DNA from: Streptomyces sp. NBC_00433
GTDB lineage: Bacteria > Actinomycetota > Actinomycetes > Streptomycetales > Streptomycetaceae
Assembly (NCBI GenBank): GCA_036015235.1
Contig: CP107926.1
Coordinates: forward strand, 1,488,001 to 1,552,000
Reading direction: 5' to 3'
DNA length: 64,000 nucleotides
Part shown: positions 35,877 to 44,875 of the stretch, one piece after another
How the letters are laid out: each line of letters starts with the position of its first letter
Position numbering within the stretch: the stretch's first letter is position 1
The notes under the pieces: model-generated
Told to the model about the DNA's origin: nothing
The model's database searches: none
What the model saw: only the letters and a program-made list of their open reading frames with translations
Translations under genes and position numbers: made by a program

Positions 35877-37163
35877 TCACCGACTGGCATGCGCTGTCGC
35901 CCTGCGTACGTTTCCGGTAAGACGGTAGACACCGAGCCGGGTGATCCATCCATAAGTACATCGGGTGGTCCAGTTCCTGCCCGCGAGTCTGTGTTTCCCG
36001 CTGGCAAAGATCGCCAGCCGTTCGTGGACGTAGCCGTCGATCACGTTGAACTTCCGTCCGGAGTTCCCGTTGCGGAAGTACGTTGCCCAGCCCCGTAGGA
36101 TGGGGTTGAGATCAGCTACCACGGCGGATACCGGCCGCTCAGTCTTCGAGCGAGCGGTTGCCGCGCGGATTCTTTCCCGCAGCACCCCTATCGCCCTGGC
36201 CGAGGGCCAGCGTTGCGGGTAGTACTTGCCCCGCCATTTCCACGATTCCATCTTCCGGTGATGGAAGCCGAGGAAGTCGAAGCCCTGCCCGCCTCGGGTG
36301 AGGCAGACCTGTTCCAGCACCCTTGCCGCTAACTCCCGGGCCTGTTCGGCCCGTTGCTCGGTCGGCGACAGGACTGCGAAATCATCGCAGTACCTCACCA
36401 GCGTCCCCAGTCGGCGGCCCTCGTTCTGCCACGCGTCATCGAGAACGTGCACCGCGATATTTGCCAGCAACGGGGAAATCGGTGAGCCCTGAGGAGTTCC
36501 CGCCCCGGTCGGGGAGGTCACCCCGCCCTCCAAGACTCCCATCCGCAGCCAGCACCGGATCAGCTTCAGCATCGACCGGTCCACCACACGCCGGGCCACC
36601 TGGGCCATCAGCGCCTCGTGGTCGATCGTCCCGAAACAGTCCCGGATATCGGCCTCGAACACCCGCTCCCGCCGCTGGTTCGCGGCGACACGCACGGCTT
36701 CGCACGCATCGATCGCGGACCGCTTCGGCCGGAACCCGTAGCTCGCCTCGGTGAACTGAGACTCGAAGACCGGTTCCAGGACCAGTTTCGCGGCCGTCAT
36801 CACCACCCGGTCCGCTACTGCAGGGATCGACAGCGGCCGGAACTCTCCCGGCCGCCCCGGTTTGGGAATCTGGACCCGACGCAGCACTGACGGACGATAC
36901 GTATACGTCCGCGGTGTCTGCGAAATGTCCTGGAGGAATGAATCCACTCCCAGGGTTTCCACCGCGTCGACGGTCACACCGTCAATGCCGAGGGCACCCC
37001 GGTTCGCACACAACGGCCCACGCCCGCCTGAGAACGTCCGTGCGGTGGACATGGCTATACAGGGCATGAAACCGTCGCTCGGGTTCTTGCTTGGCACAGC
37101 GGTAAAGCGTCCGCTGCAAGGCTCGGACCTTGTCCAAAGGACGGCGGCCCGGTCTTGCGGCAC
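35877..37163 (-). pseudogene. Group II intron reverse transcriptase/maturase, frameshifted
   Basis: The frame contains the RT fingers and palm: GIDGVTVDAVETLG, RRVQIPKPGRPGEFRPLSIP, YGFRPKRSA, FGTIDHEAL, GTPQGSPISPLLANI, RYCDDF (usual YADD; Cys replaces Ala) and the maturase/X region (SAVVADLNPILRGWATYFRNGNS). Upstream of about 37015 the N-terminal residues (DKVRALQRTLYRCAKQEPERRFHALY) are in a different frame, so a frameshift separates them. Between VLEQV and LTRGGQGFDFLGFHH the usual stretch around LxLHPDKT is missing, suggesting a small in-frame deletion. Confidence 0.8.
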
Positions 37164-37370
37164 CTTCCTCCCGGCGGATGGAACTGAGGGCTGTCCCGCT
37201 GATCCCCGGCGGGCGCGCGACGACAGCTACGGCACCTCGCCGCGTTGTCGGGCTCGCCCGAACACGACCCGGTATGAGGGCGACCCTTCGCCTTGCGATG
37301 TACCGCGTCTGACGCCGCGCGCTGGTCCACCGCGGATTACGGGACAGCCCTTGGCCTCGATCTTTCGTGA

Positions 37371-37518
37371 CGGTCTGCCGGGGGTCTGTACGGTGACCGG
37401 GAGAGGTTGCGGCTCCAGGCCGTGGAACGTTTCGAGAGCGGGCAGAAGAACGCGGAGGTTACCGCTGCCCTGCGGATCAGGACACGGTCTTCAGGACAAC
37501 GGCGCATCCGGGGACAGT
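37371..37518 (+). pseudogene. IS630-family transposase helix-turn-helix fragment
   Basis: The frame reads GDRERLRLQAVERFESGQKN then AEVTAALRIRTRSSGQR, matching the N-terminal helix-turn-helix of IS630-type transposases. The frame ends at a stop (about 37518) just before the IS5-family element, and no catalytic domain follows. Confidence 0.65.
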
Positions 37519-37530
37519 GAGCCTTTTCCA

Positions 37531-38298
37531 TCATCGGTCTGAGCTGGCCAGATGCAGGGCGAGGACGGCCTGGATGAGGGCGGTGATCCGGGTGGTGGAG
37601 CACCGGAGTTTGCGCAGGAGCCGCCAGCTCTTGAGGGTCGCCATGGCCTGCTCGACGAGGGCACGGATCTTCGCGTGGGAGCGGTTCACCGCCTTCTGTC
37701 CCGGGGAGAGTGTCTCCCATCGCCCCCAGTACGGGATGCGGACCGTGCCGCCGGCGCCGCGGTAGCCCTTGTCGGCCCAGCAGGTGACGTGGGCCCGATC
37801 GAGGGCGTCGATGATGCCGTGCTCGCGGGCCGCTCGGATGTCGTGGACGGCTCCGGGCAGGGCCGGCGAGGCCCATAGCAGTCGGCCGAACGGATCGGTG
37901 AGGACCTGCACGTTCATGCCGTGTTTCTTGTGTTTCCCGGAGTAGAAGGGCCGGTCCGCGGCGGTGCGGTCGATCGGCAGGAGCGTGCCGTCCAGGAGCA
38001 CGAACGCCTTCGTCGAGGCGGTGCGGACGGCATCGGCCAGGGTGGGAGCGAGGACGGCCAGGAGGTCGACGGCCTCGGCGACATAGCGGTATGCCGTCGT
38101 GGTCCCCACGCCGAACCCGGTGGCGAGCTGGGCGTAGGTGTGTCCGACGCGCAGGTGGGCGAGGGTGAGAAGGGCTTGGCGGCCGGCGGTCAGCCGTCGC
38201 CAGCGGGAGTTGATGGCACGGCGGTGCCGCCGCAACTGATCTGCAAGGAAGCGGAGGGCGGAACTGGACACGTCCACGCCGGACGGGTAGACAAGCAT
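37531..38298 (-). CDS. IS5-family transposase
   Basis: A 255-residue DDE transposase starting at ATG 38298 (MLVYPSGVDVSSSALRFLAD). An N-terminal helix-turn-helix (GHTYAQLATGFGVGTTTAYRYVAEAV) precedes the catalytic core: LDGTLLPIDR (first Asp), ADKGYRGAGG (second Asp) and HAKIRALVEQAMATLKSWRLL (Glu). Length and motifs suit the DDE_Tnp_4 group, and the gene appears intact. Terminal repeats could not be fixed with confidence; GACAGTGAG near 37512 and GACAACGAA (complement of 38358-38366) are candidate ends. Confidence 0.88.
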   Translation of the reverse strand: MLVYPSGVDVSSSALRFLADQLRRHRRAINSRWRRLTAGRQALLTLAHLRVGHTYAQLATGFGVGTTTAYRYVAEAVDLLAVLAPTLADAVRTASTKAFVLLDGTLLPIDRTAADRPFYSGKHKKHGMNVQVLTDPFGRLLWASPALPGAVHDIRAAREHGIIDALDRAHVTCWADKGYRGAGGTVRIPYWGRWETLSPGQKAVNRSHAKIRALVEQAMATLKSWRLLRKLRCSTTRITALIQAVLALHLASSDR

Positions 38299-38300
38299 GC

Positions 38301-38355
38301 GAAGCCTCTGGTGGACACGGTTCTCTTGGTCGACAACCCATCTACCAGGGGCTTC
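38301..38355. repeat. Long hairpin upstream of the IS5-family transposase
   Basis: GAAGCCTCTGGTGGA (38301-38315) pairs with TCTACCAGGGGCTTC (38341-38355) over 15 bases with two wobble pairs. It begins 3 bases before the transposase start codon. Such structures can block translation from transcripts reading in from outside the element, but no function is shown here. Confidence 0.55.
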
Positions 38356-38364
38356 GCTTCGTTG

Positions 38365-39276
38365 TCACCCCAAGTGCGCAGCCACGTCAGCAGGTTGGAA
38401 AAGGCTCAGTGGGTCGCGGCGGCGGTGAGTGGGGAAGGCGAAGAGGCGGTACTCCGATACTGTGGCGAACCCCAGGCGGCGGTACAGCGGCTCGCCGGCC
38501 GGGCTCGCCGCGAGGGCGGCGTGCCCCATGCCGCGGTCGCGTCCGGTCCGGAGCGCGTCGGCGGTCAGGGCCGCGCCGATGCCGCGCCGGCGGTGGGCTT
38601 CGGCGACGTGGACCAGGAAGATTCCCGCCACCCCGTACGCCGAGATCACCACGGCTGTCCCGACGACGCGTCCGTCGAGGACCGCGGCCAGGCGGACGAT
38701 GTCCGCGTTGTCCGGACGCTGTGACTCGATGCGCACCATGTCGCTTTCCAGGCCGGGCACGACGCCCATCGAGGCACTGTAGGTGCGGACCACCTCCGTC
38801 AGCCGGTCGTGGTCCGTCACCGCGACGATCTGCGGGCCGCCAGGCGCCGCCTTCGGAGCCGCGGTGCGGTCGAGGGGGCGCACCATCACCGGGACAGCTC
38901 CGAGCTCCACCGCTCCGTGCCCGGCAAGGGCCGCGGCGGTTCCCTCGGGGCTGTCCGGACCCGCCCACCACCACCAGGGCACTCCCGCGAGCCGCTCCTG
39001 GACGGTTGCCGCGGCGTGCCCGACCGCGTCCAGGGAGCGCAACCGGGCCACGCCGTTGAACTGTGGCTGGGCCAGCCCGCTGCGGAAGTGGTCGACCTCG
39101 CCCCGACCGTGTTCCGCCTCGCCCCAGCCCATCAGGTACTGCCGGAAGTTGGCGGTCACCTGGGCCAGGATCCCGGGATGCGGGGTGCCTGCCGGCGGAC
39201 GCGTCCCCGCCTGCCCGCTCCTCTCGGCAGAGAGGCCCGACGCCGCGGTGTCAGCCGCACTTGCCTCGTACGTCAC
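38365..39276 (-). CDS. GNAT-family acetyltransferase
   Basis: A 303-residue protein whose C-terminal half is a GNAT domain. The acetyl-CoA site reads IFLVHVAEAHRRRGIGAALTADAL, and EPLYRRLGFATVSEYRLFAFP is the usual last motif. The N-terminal half (GWGEAEHGRGEVDHFRSGLAQPQFNGVARL...VPWWWWAGPDSPEG) resembles a degenerate second GNAT-like domain. GTG at 39276 is the working start. Substrate unknown. A second GNAT gene follows upstream on the same strand. Confidence 0.85.
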   Translation of the reverse strand: MTYEASAADTAASGLSAERSGQAGTRPPAGTPHPGILAQVTANFRQYLMGWGEAEHGRGEVDHFRSGLAQPQFNGVARLRSLDAVGHAAATVQERLAGVPWWWWAGPDSPEGTAAALAGHGAVELGAVPVMVRPLDRTAAPKAAPGGPQIVAVTDHDRLTEVVRTYSASMGVVPGLESDMVRIESQRPDNADIVRLAAVLDGRVVGTAVVISAYGVAGIFLVHVAEAHRRRGIGAALTADALRTGRDRGMGHAALAASPAGEPLYRRLGFATVSEYRLFAFPTHRRRDPLSLFQPADVAAHLG

Positions 39277-39400
39277 GCTTGTCGCCTTTGGCTTTCACGC
39301 ACCGTCTCGCCCGCGAGGGCGGCGTGCCCGGGGTGCGCATGGGTGGTCGGTCGGTCTGGGGGCCTGCGGCCGTCCTCGCGGGTCACGGCCTCTTCCCTGC

Positions 39401-40243
39401 TCAGGGCGCCACGATGCGGAAGTCCGAGACAGGCCGGTAACCGGCACGCCTGTAGAGGCGGTTGCTCGTCGGGTTGGAAAGGTCGGTGAAGAGCAGGACG
39501 TTTTCCGCGCCGGCATCCCGCGCGGCCTGTGAAATGGCTGCGGTGACGGCGGCGCCGTATCCCCGTCCGCGGTGCCGGGGCGGCACGTACACCGGGGTGA
39601 TGCGAGCGGTGGCGGCCACCACCGTGGTCATGGCTGCCACCGCCACCGGTTCGCCCGCGACCGTCCACAACCGCCAGCCGCCCTGGGCGATCCGCTCGTC
39701 GACGAACGCGTCGAGGTCGGCTCCGAGCGAGCCGGCTTCCGCAACGAAGCGGCTGCACCAGTCGTGGAGCAGATTCCGGTCGTCCCCGGTCGCAACCCGC
39801 GGTCCCCCCGGTGGAGCGACCGCAGGGGACTCGAGTTCGTCGAGCCGGTGGAGGCGGACGCGCGGGCCGTCGGCCGGCGCACCGCCCGTCTCCGCTTCCC
39901 AGGCCTGGCAGAAGGCGAGCACCGACGCGGCGTCGGCCAGCAGTCCCGCGCAGCGGCTGGAGCCGGTGATCAGCAGCCGGGCCAGGCCCGCTGCGGCAGC
40001 CCGGGAAAGACTGCTCGCGTTCAGCAGATGGGGCGGAGTCCAGACGAATGCGGCTGAGGTCGGGGCGCCGTCCGCGTCGCGCCACCAGCCCAGGCAGGCG
40101 GTCGGCGCCGTGCCCTCGGATCGGAGGCGCTCGATCGTGTCGAGTCCGGACAGCAGCATGGTGTGCAGGTCGGGGCGTGCGGCGACGAAGGCCCCCGCCT
40201 CCGAGCGGAACACCTCGGGACTGCCCGTCATGGACCACGCCAT
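39401..40243 (-). CDS. GNAT-family acetyltransferase
   Basis: A 280-residue protein, ATG at 40243 after GAGGAG; the longer frame upstream is rejected. The C-terminal GNAT domain has ITPVYVPPRHRGRGYGAAVTAAIS (acetyl-CoA loop) and LFTDLSNPTSNRLYRRAGYRPVSDF. Proteins of this layout often acetylate small molecules, but the substrate cannot be inferred. It is divergent from the DUF1330 gene at 40432. Confidence 0.87.
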   Translation of the reverse strand: MAWSMTGSPEVFRSEAGAFVAARPDLHTMLLSGLDTIERLRSEGTAPTACLGWWRDADGAPTSAAFVWTPPHLLNASSLSRAAAAGLARLLITGSSRCAGLLADAASVLAFCQAWEAETGGAPADGPRVRLHRLDELESPAVAPPGGPRVATGDDRNLLHDWCSRFVAEAGSLGADLDAFVDERIAQGGWRLWTVAGEPVAVAAMTTVVAATARITPVYVPPRHRGRGYGAAVTAAISQAARDAGAENVLLFTDLSNPTSNRLYRRAGYRPVSDFRIVAP

Positions 40244-40310
40244 AGATTCAGATCTCCTCAGTGACCCCCTACCCGCCCATCGTTCCGTCCCGACCGCCGG
40301 ACGTCCACGT

Positions 40311-40376
40311 GATAGATGCCACACTTAATCTATCTTGGCCGGACATCCCTCGCCGTCCATCGGGCTTAAGATTAAG
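40311..40376. promoter_or_regulatory. Inverted repeats in the GNAT/DUF1330 divergent promoter
   Basis: GATAGAT (40311-40317) and ATCTATC (40328-40334) form an inverted repeat with a 10-base spacer. A second near-palindrome, CTTAAGATTAAG, lies at 40365-40376. This AT-rich stretch stands out in GC-rich DNA. They may be binding sites for the nearby TetR protein or another regulator. Confidence 0.4.
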
Positions 40377-40431
40377 GACGTCATCTAAACCAGGAGGGGC
40401 AGCCGAACGAGCGCCCTCCGGAGGGAACGCC

Positions 40432-40797
40432 ATGAGCACATACCTGATCAACCATCTCCGTATCCCCGGGGGCGTCCCGAACGAGCAGGGGCTGTCCTAT
40501 CTCGAACAGGTCGAGGCCACCGTCCACCCCCACGGCGGCAAGTGGCTGGCCAACGGCGAGGTCAGCGTCGTGGAGGGTGCGTGGCCGGGCTTGGTCGTCC
40601 TCATGGAGTTCCCCGACCGTGCTGCCGTCGACGCCTGGTACAACTCGCCGGAGTACCAGGCGATCCTGCCCCTGCGCACCAACAACTCGATCGCCGACAT
40701 CGTGCTGATCGACAGCCTCCCCGAGGGTTACACGGTCCGAGGATTCGCCCAGCAGGTCAGGGCTGCCGTCCAGGCGGCATCCGCCCCTCAGGACTGA
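40432..40797 (+). CDS. DUF1330 domain protein
   Basis: A 121-residue protein, ATG at 40432 after GGAGGG. It shows the DUF1330 ferredoxin-like fold pattern: YLINHLRIPGG, ATVHPHGGKWLANG, VLMEFPDRAAVDAWYNSPEYQAI. The family is common near small-molecule enzymes and regulators; its biochemical role is not established. The TetR gene 390 bases downstream may be linked. Confidence 0.85.
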   Translation: MSTYLINHLRIPGGVPNEQGLSYLEQVEATVHPHGGKWLANGEVSVVEGAWPGLVVLMEFPDRAAVDAWYNSPEYQAILPLRTNNSIADIVLIDSLPEGYTVRGFAQQVRAAVQAASAPQD

Positions 40798-41189
40798 CCA
40801 GGCAGGAGCAGGCCCCCGCCACCGTGAACACGGGCCGCCGACTTCGAGGAGGCACGCACGGCGGGATCTACACGGTCGGCACGGTGCGGGGGCGTCCGGG
40901 GGACGGCGACACCGCTGGAGGGCAAAAAAGGCGGAGGACGCCCTCGTACGGAGCCCCTCACCGGAGAAGAGCGCACCGACACCGCCGGCCGGTGCGTCCA
41001 GGGCATGGTCGAGCCGCGAGAGCCTTGGCGAACTCCGGCACCACAGTTGGGCCATGATTGCCCACAAAACCGGTCGGGAGGGGCTCCCGCCCGCGCCCCC
41101 AGGCCTGACATGAGGGCTCCATGGGGGACGGTGCATGCACCGCAGATCGCGTCATGTCAAGTGACCGTCGAAGCTGGGAAGGATGAACG
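40798..41189. other. Spacer between DUF1330 and TetR genes
   Basis: I see no supported gene. The only clear element is the ribosome site (GGAAGGA) just before the TetR start. Confidence 0.4.
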
Positions 41190-41795
41190 ATGGGCCGCGT
41201 CTCACAGGCAGAAGCGAGGGCCAACCGGGAGCGGGCGGTGGAGGCCGCCTCCCGCTTGATGCGCGAGAAAGGCATCGCCGAGGTCGGCATCATCGACCTG
41301 ATGCAGTCGATCGGTCTCACCCAGGGCGGCTTCTACAAGCAGTTCGCCTCGAAGTCCGCGCTGGTCGATGAGGCGATAGCCAAGGGCCTGGCCGACAACA
41401 TCCACTACCTGACGTCCTTGGACGAGGACGCAGGCGAGCACGGCGCGGCCTGGCGGTCATTGGTCGAGTCCTATCTCTCCGTCGAGCACCGCGACGACAC
41501 CGGCAGCGGCTGCCCCGCGGCCGGCTTCGCCGGCGACACCGCGCGCCACCCCGAGTACAGCAGGACGTACGCCGACGGCGTCGCGGAAATGGCGGCATGG
41601 ATAGCACCCGGGGACGCCGGTCTGGCAGCCCTGACAACCCTCGTGGGCGGCATTCTCCTCGCCCGCGCCACCACCGGAACGGCCCTGTCGGAGCGCATTC
41701 TCCACGCGGCACAGGAAGCCGCCTTGGGGGCCGTCGAAGGCGCCCGGACCGATGGGGGCCAGGTGGTTGCGGACGGCGCGGTCGACGCCGTCTAG
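41190..41795 (+). CDS. TetR-family transcriptional regulator
   Basis: A 201-residue repressor, ATG at 41190 after GGAAGGA. The helix-turn-helix is clear: AVEAASRLMREKGIAEVGIIDLMQSIGLTQGGFYKQFASKSAL. The ligand domain is of the type with GCPAAGFAGDTARHPE. The nearest candidate target is the DUF1330/GNAT divergent promoter with its inverted repeats at 40311-40376. The effector is unknown. Confidence 0.9.
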   Translation: MGRVSQAEARANRERAVEAASRLMREKGIAEVGIIDLMQSIGLTQGGFYKQFASKSALVDEAIAKGLADNIHYLTSLDEDAGEHGAAWRSLVESYLSVEHRDDTGSGCPAAGFAGDTARHPEYSRTYADGVAEMAAWIAPGDAGLAALTTLVGGILLARATTGTALSERILHAAQEAALGAVEGARTDGGQVVADGAVDAV

Positions 41796-42415
41796 CCGGG
41801 CCCGGACCGGCGCCCCGGCACGCCGCGGCCGATCCGGCCGGGCTCCGCCCGAACAGGAACGAACGAGGTACGCCCACAGATGTTCCCATTCTCGGCGACC
41901 ACCCCGGCCGGCGCTCCCACCGACACGCAGCTCCTGCGCATCGGGTGTGACGGCGAGGTCGCCGCACGACTCGGTGGGAAGTGCCGCACGGCTGCTGGGG
42001 CGACTGTCCTTTGCTGCATGCGTCGTTCAATGAGTACGCGGAGGACAGGGACCACTTCTATCCGGACAGCGGCTCGGCCGCCGTCAACGCAGACGGCAAG
42101 CTCGTCCGGGCACACGTCCGCGGGCCGCTGGGCAGTGACGGGTGCCGGTCGCCTCCACCGACCGTACTGCGTGGACGCCGGCGAACACTGCGGCATCCCG
42201 TTCCGGTGACACCGTCACCATCCCAAAGCGACGCGGCCAGGGAGCTGGGAAGCGGATCTCAGCGCCTCTACCAGCACCAGGCTCATCAACATCGAGCGCC
42301 ACCACCTCAGCGTCGCCACACTGCACCAGGAGCGTGCGGCCCGGCCAGCACAGCACCGGACCCCGAGCGGCGTCACCGAGATCGCCTCCGGTAGACCGAC
42401 ATCACGCTTTCAAGT
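41796..42415. other. Region without a recognisable intact gene
   Basis: Short frames (for example NEYAEDRDHFYPDSGSAAVN near 42020) have amino-acid content like real protein but change frame within 40-60 codons. This looks like the remains of one or two small genes of unknown function. Confidence 0.4.
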
Positions 42416-43017
42416 TCAGTAGCGGGCGCCGGACAGTGCCACGGCTCCGATGATCATGAGCAGGCCGGCGGTCCCGGCGAGCCATGTGGTGCCCTCGACT
42501 CCGGTGTGGGCGAGCTGGGTGTGCGCGGCGGAGGCCGCCGGCGTGGTGATGGCGGTCGGTGCCGGCCCGGCTGTGGAGGCCGGACCGGCCGTGGTGGGTC
42601 GGCCGCCGGACGTCGGGGCGGCGACCGGGTCGGCGGACGTGGGCGTTGCGGGTCCGGCGGTCGGCATGGTGGTCGGCGGCGCGGTGGTGTCGGTGAGGGT
42701 GATCGCGATCAGCCCGGCCAGTTCTGCTCGGATGGTGACGGGCTTGCTGTGGGCGGGGTCACCGTGACGGGCACGGTGACGCCGTCGGGCACGACGACAT
42801 CCTGGTCGGGACCGGGCTTGATGGTGGCCGAGCCGGTCGCGGTCTGCCGCAGGTGGTAGACGCCAGCGGGCAGCTCGGGGAAGGCGAGGGTGCCGTCGGC
42901 ACCGGTGGTACCGGAGGCCGAGGTCGTCCCGGCCAGGTCGGTCAGGGTGAACGCGGCGCCGGACACGGGCGTCCCGTCGGTAGCGCTGACATGGACGCTG
43001 ATGCCGCCGGGCACCAC
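42416..43017 (-). pseudogene. Cell-wall-anchored surface protein with sortase-like tail, frameshifted
   Basis: On the minus strand one frame gives ISVHVSATDGTPVSGAAFTL ... GTLAFPELPAGVYHLRQTAT, a prealbumin/SpaA-like beta domain. Near 42750 the reading moves to a neighbouring frame, which continues KPVTIRAELAGLIAITLTD, a Thr/Pro-rich stalk, then LAHTG, a hydrophobic segment and a short basic tail. LAHTG plus membrane segment is a sortase sorting-signal layout. A one-base change in the CCCC run near 42755-42760 would join the halves. No clean N-terminus is found. Confidence 0.65.
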
Positions 43018-43836
43018 GGCGCGGGGCGCGGCGCTGTGCGGAGGTGGCGGACCGGGATCGCGGACACCCGCGGGGGCACGGGACCAGGATCGAACAACCC
43101 GTCATGCGCAGGTCTCGGGTCCGCCTGCGGGCCGACCTCACGGACGGGCAGCGGCCGACCTGACCCAGCTGCTGCGCCGCCTGTGCGCCCGGCCCGGAGC
43201 TCGCCTCGTGCGCGTCCAACGGGGGGCGGCAGGGCCTGCTGCACCGCTTCGGCAGCGCGGCCCGCCTGCGGCACACCCGGGTCCTGTGCAGCGCTCCCGT
43301 GCTGATCATCCGGAGCCGGCGGAGCGTGGCTCTCCGCAGCCGACGTGCGTCCGGTCAGCGGCAAACCGCTCAGCGCGAACACGGCGGCTGCGTGCGGCCG
43401 TATCCGCCGCATGTACCCGAACCCGTGCCTGTGTGCGTCATCCGTGCCGTGGCGTCGGAGCCGCCCCTCCCTGGTGAGGGTGCGCCGGCAGTTCGATCCA
43501 TGGAGGTCAGGCCCCTTGCAGGACCTGCGCTGCGTTGGTGGCGGCGGCGCTGATGACGGCTTCAGGCCGAAGCCGTGTGCCTGCGGGAATGAGATGACGC
43601 CGTGAGAACAGCCCCCCGGGCGCGGGGAGGACGTGCGGTACCTCCCGTGCAGGCGGGGCGGTGTGGCGGGCGACGTGCTTGCCGGCTTCGGCCTGCGGTC
43701 GCCGTACTTGCCGGCGATCGGAGCCCGCACGAACCCGACAGTCCCGCGCCGGGCTGAAATTCGCGGGCGAAATCCCTGGCAGTCGGCGTGAACCGGCCTC
43801 CAGACTTGCGGGACGATCTATTGCGGAGGTCTTTCG
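43018..43836. other. Region without a recognisable gene
   Basis: Open frames on both strands lack consistent motifs. A weak signal-peptide-like stretch (MRRIRPHAAAVFALSGLPLTG, minus strand near 43410) might be the lost start of the frameshifted surface protein. The last bases carry the ribosome site of the haemoglobin gene. Confidence 0.35.
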
Positions 43837-44268
43837 ATGACAAGTCTCTACGAGCATTCCGGCGGGGACGAGGCGCTGCACCGCCTTGAGGAGCTGTTCT
43901 ACGCCAAAGTGCTCGCCGATCCCGTACTGCATGAGCTGTTCCCCGAACGGCGGCCGCACCACGTCGAGCACTTGACGTGGTTCACGGCGGAGTCGTTCGG
44001 CGGCCCGGACCGCTTCACCCGGGAACTGGGGTTCGAGTATCTGATCGCAGCGCACCGGCATCTGAAGATCACCGACGAGCAGCGTGAACGGTTCGTCGCC
44101 CTCTATCTGGAGGCGGTCGACGAGGCGGGCCTGCCCGCGGACGAGCCGTTCCGCGCGGCTGTGCGCTCGCATCTGGAGTTCGGTTCCGAGGTGGCCCAGC
44201 AGAATTCCCATGCCCAGACCGACGACCAACTGCACCCGCTGCGCGAGGTACCGCACTGGCAGTGGTGA
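43837..44268 (+). CDS. Truncated haemoglobin, group II-like
   Basis: A 143-residue globin, ATG at 43837 after GGAGG. It has the short 2-on-2 globin pattern of group II (GlbO-like) proteins: GGDEALHRLEELFYAKVLAD, ELFPERRPHHVEHLTWFTAESFGGP, and the proximal His in AAHRHLKI (His75). The protein binds haem and probably oxygen or nitric oxide. It lies alone between degraded regions. Confidence 0.88.
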   Translation: MTSLYEHSGGDEALHRLEELFYAKVLADPVLHELFPERRPHHVEHLTWFTAESFGGPDRFTRELGFEYLIAAHRHLKITDEQRERFVALYLEAVDEAGLPADEPFRAAVRSHLEFGSEVAQQNSHAQTDDQLHPLREVPHWQW

Positions 44269-44399
44269 CTCTCCCGCGTCGGCGCCGGGCTTCCGGTCCG
44301 GCGGTGCACCAGCGCGGCGCACTGCCTCTCCAGCGGACCGCAGGGCAGTGCGGCGGTGCATCGGCTGCTCTCCACCTGAGCGGATCGGGGCGGTTGTCC

Positions 44400-44862
44400 C
44401 TGGCCGCGGGACCGCTTCGGCCGGCCGGCAGGGAGACCCGTGCGGTCAGTGCGCCCTTGGCGTCGGGAGCCACCCGGAGTTCGTCCTCGTGGAGACTGAC
44501 GATGTCCGCCACGATGGAGAGTCCGAGACCGTGCCCGCGGTGGCCCGGCCGGTCGGGGCCGTCCGGCCCTCGCCCCGAAGGAAGGACTCGGTGAACATGT
44601 CGACCGTGTCCGCCAGCGGGCGCCCCGCGTCGGTGACCGTCAGCAGGGAGCGGAGCCGGTGGTGCGGATCCGGCCCGGTTGTCACGGAAAGGGAAACGGA
44701 CGGGCTGGGAGCTGGGGCCGTTGCGGAGGCCGGGGCCTGCGCGAGGAGCACGAGGGCGGCAGCAGTGAGGCCGAAGGTGCCGAAGCGCAGCGCAAGGCGG
44801 CGGGGGTGCTGCCGCTCGGGCGGGCTGGTGCTGCGGCTACCACCCTGGCGCGTGCGACGCAT
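44400..44862 (-). pseudogene. Sensor histidine kinase C-terminal fragment, frameshifted
   Basis: The 5' part (from MRRTRQGGSRS near 44862) has a signal-like hydrophobic stretch (LRFGTFGLTAAALVLLAQAP) and runs into LLTVTDAGRPLADTVDMFTE, an ATP-binding N2-like region. Near 44560 the reading moves to another frame with GHGLGLSIVADIVSLHEDEL and ALTARVSLPAGR, the G2 box and last strand of a histidine-kinase ATPase domain. The phosphoacceptor domain is absent. It looks like a truncated, broken kinase. Confidence 0.6.
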
Positions 44863-44875
44863 CGGTGCTTCTGGG

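Larger units (their letters stand above)
35784..37310 (-). mobile_element. Degenerate group II intron (bacterial class C-like)
   Basis: On the minus strand a reverse-transcriptase reading frame is followed by a domain V helix (35833-35866) and a domain VI-like hairpin (35784-35825: GGGGACTGGA pairing with TCCAGTCCCC). The order protein, domain V, domain VI is that of a group II intron. The 5' boundary is not determined; sequence upstream of the protein to about 37310 probably holds the RNA domains I-III. The protein frame is broken, so the element is probably no longer autonomous. Confidence 0.65.
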
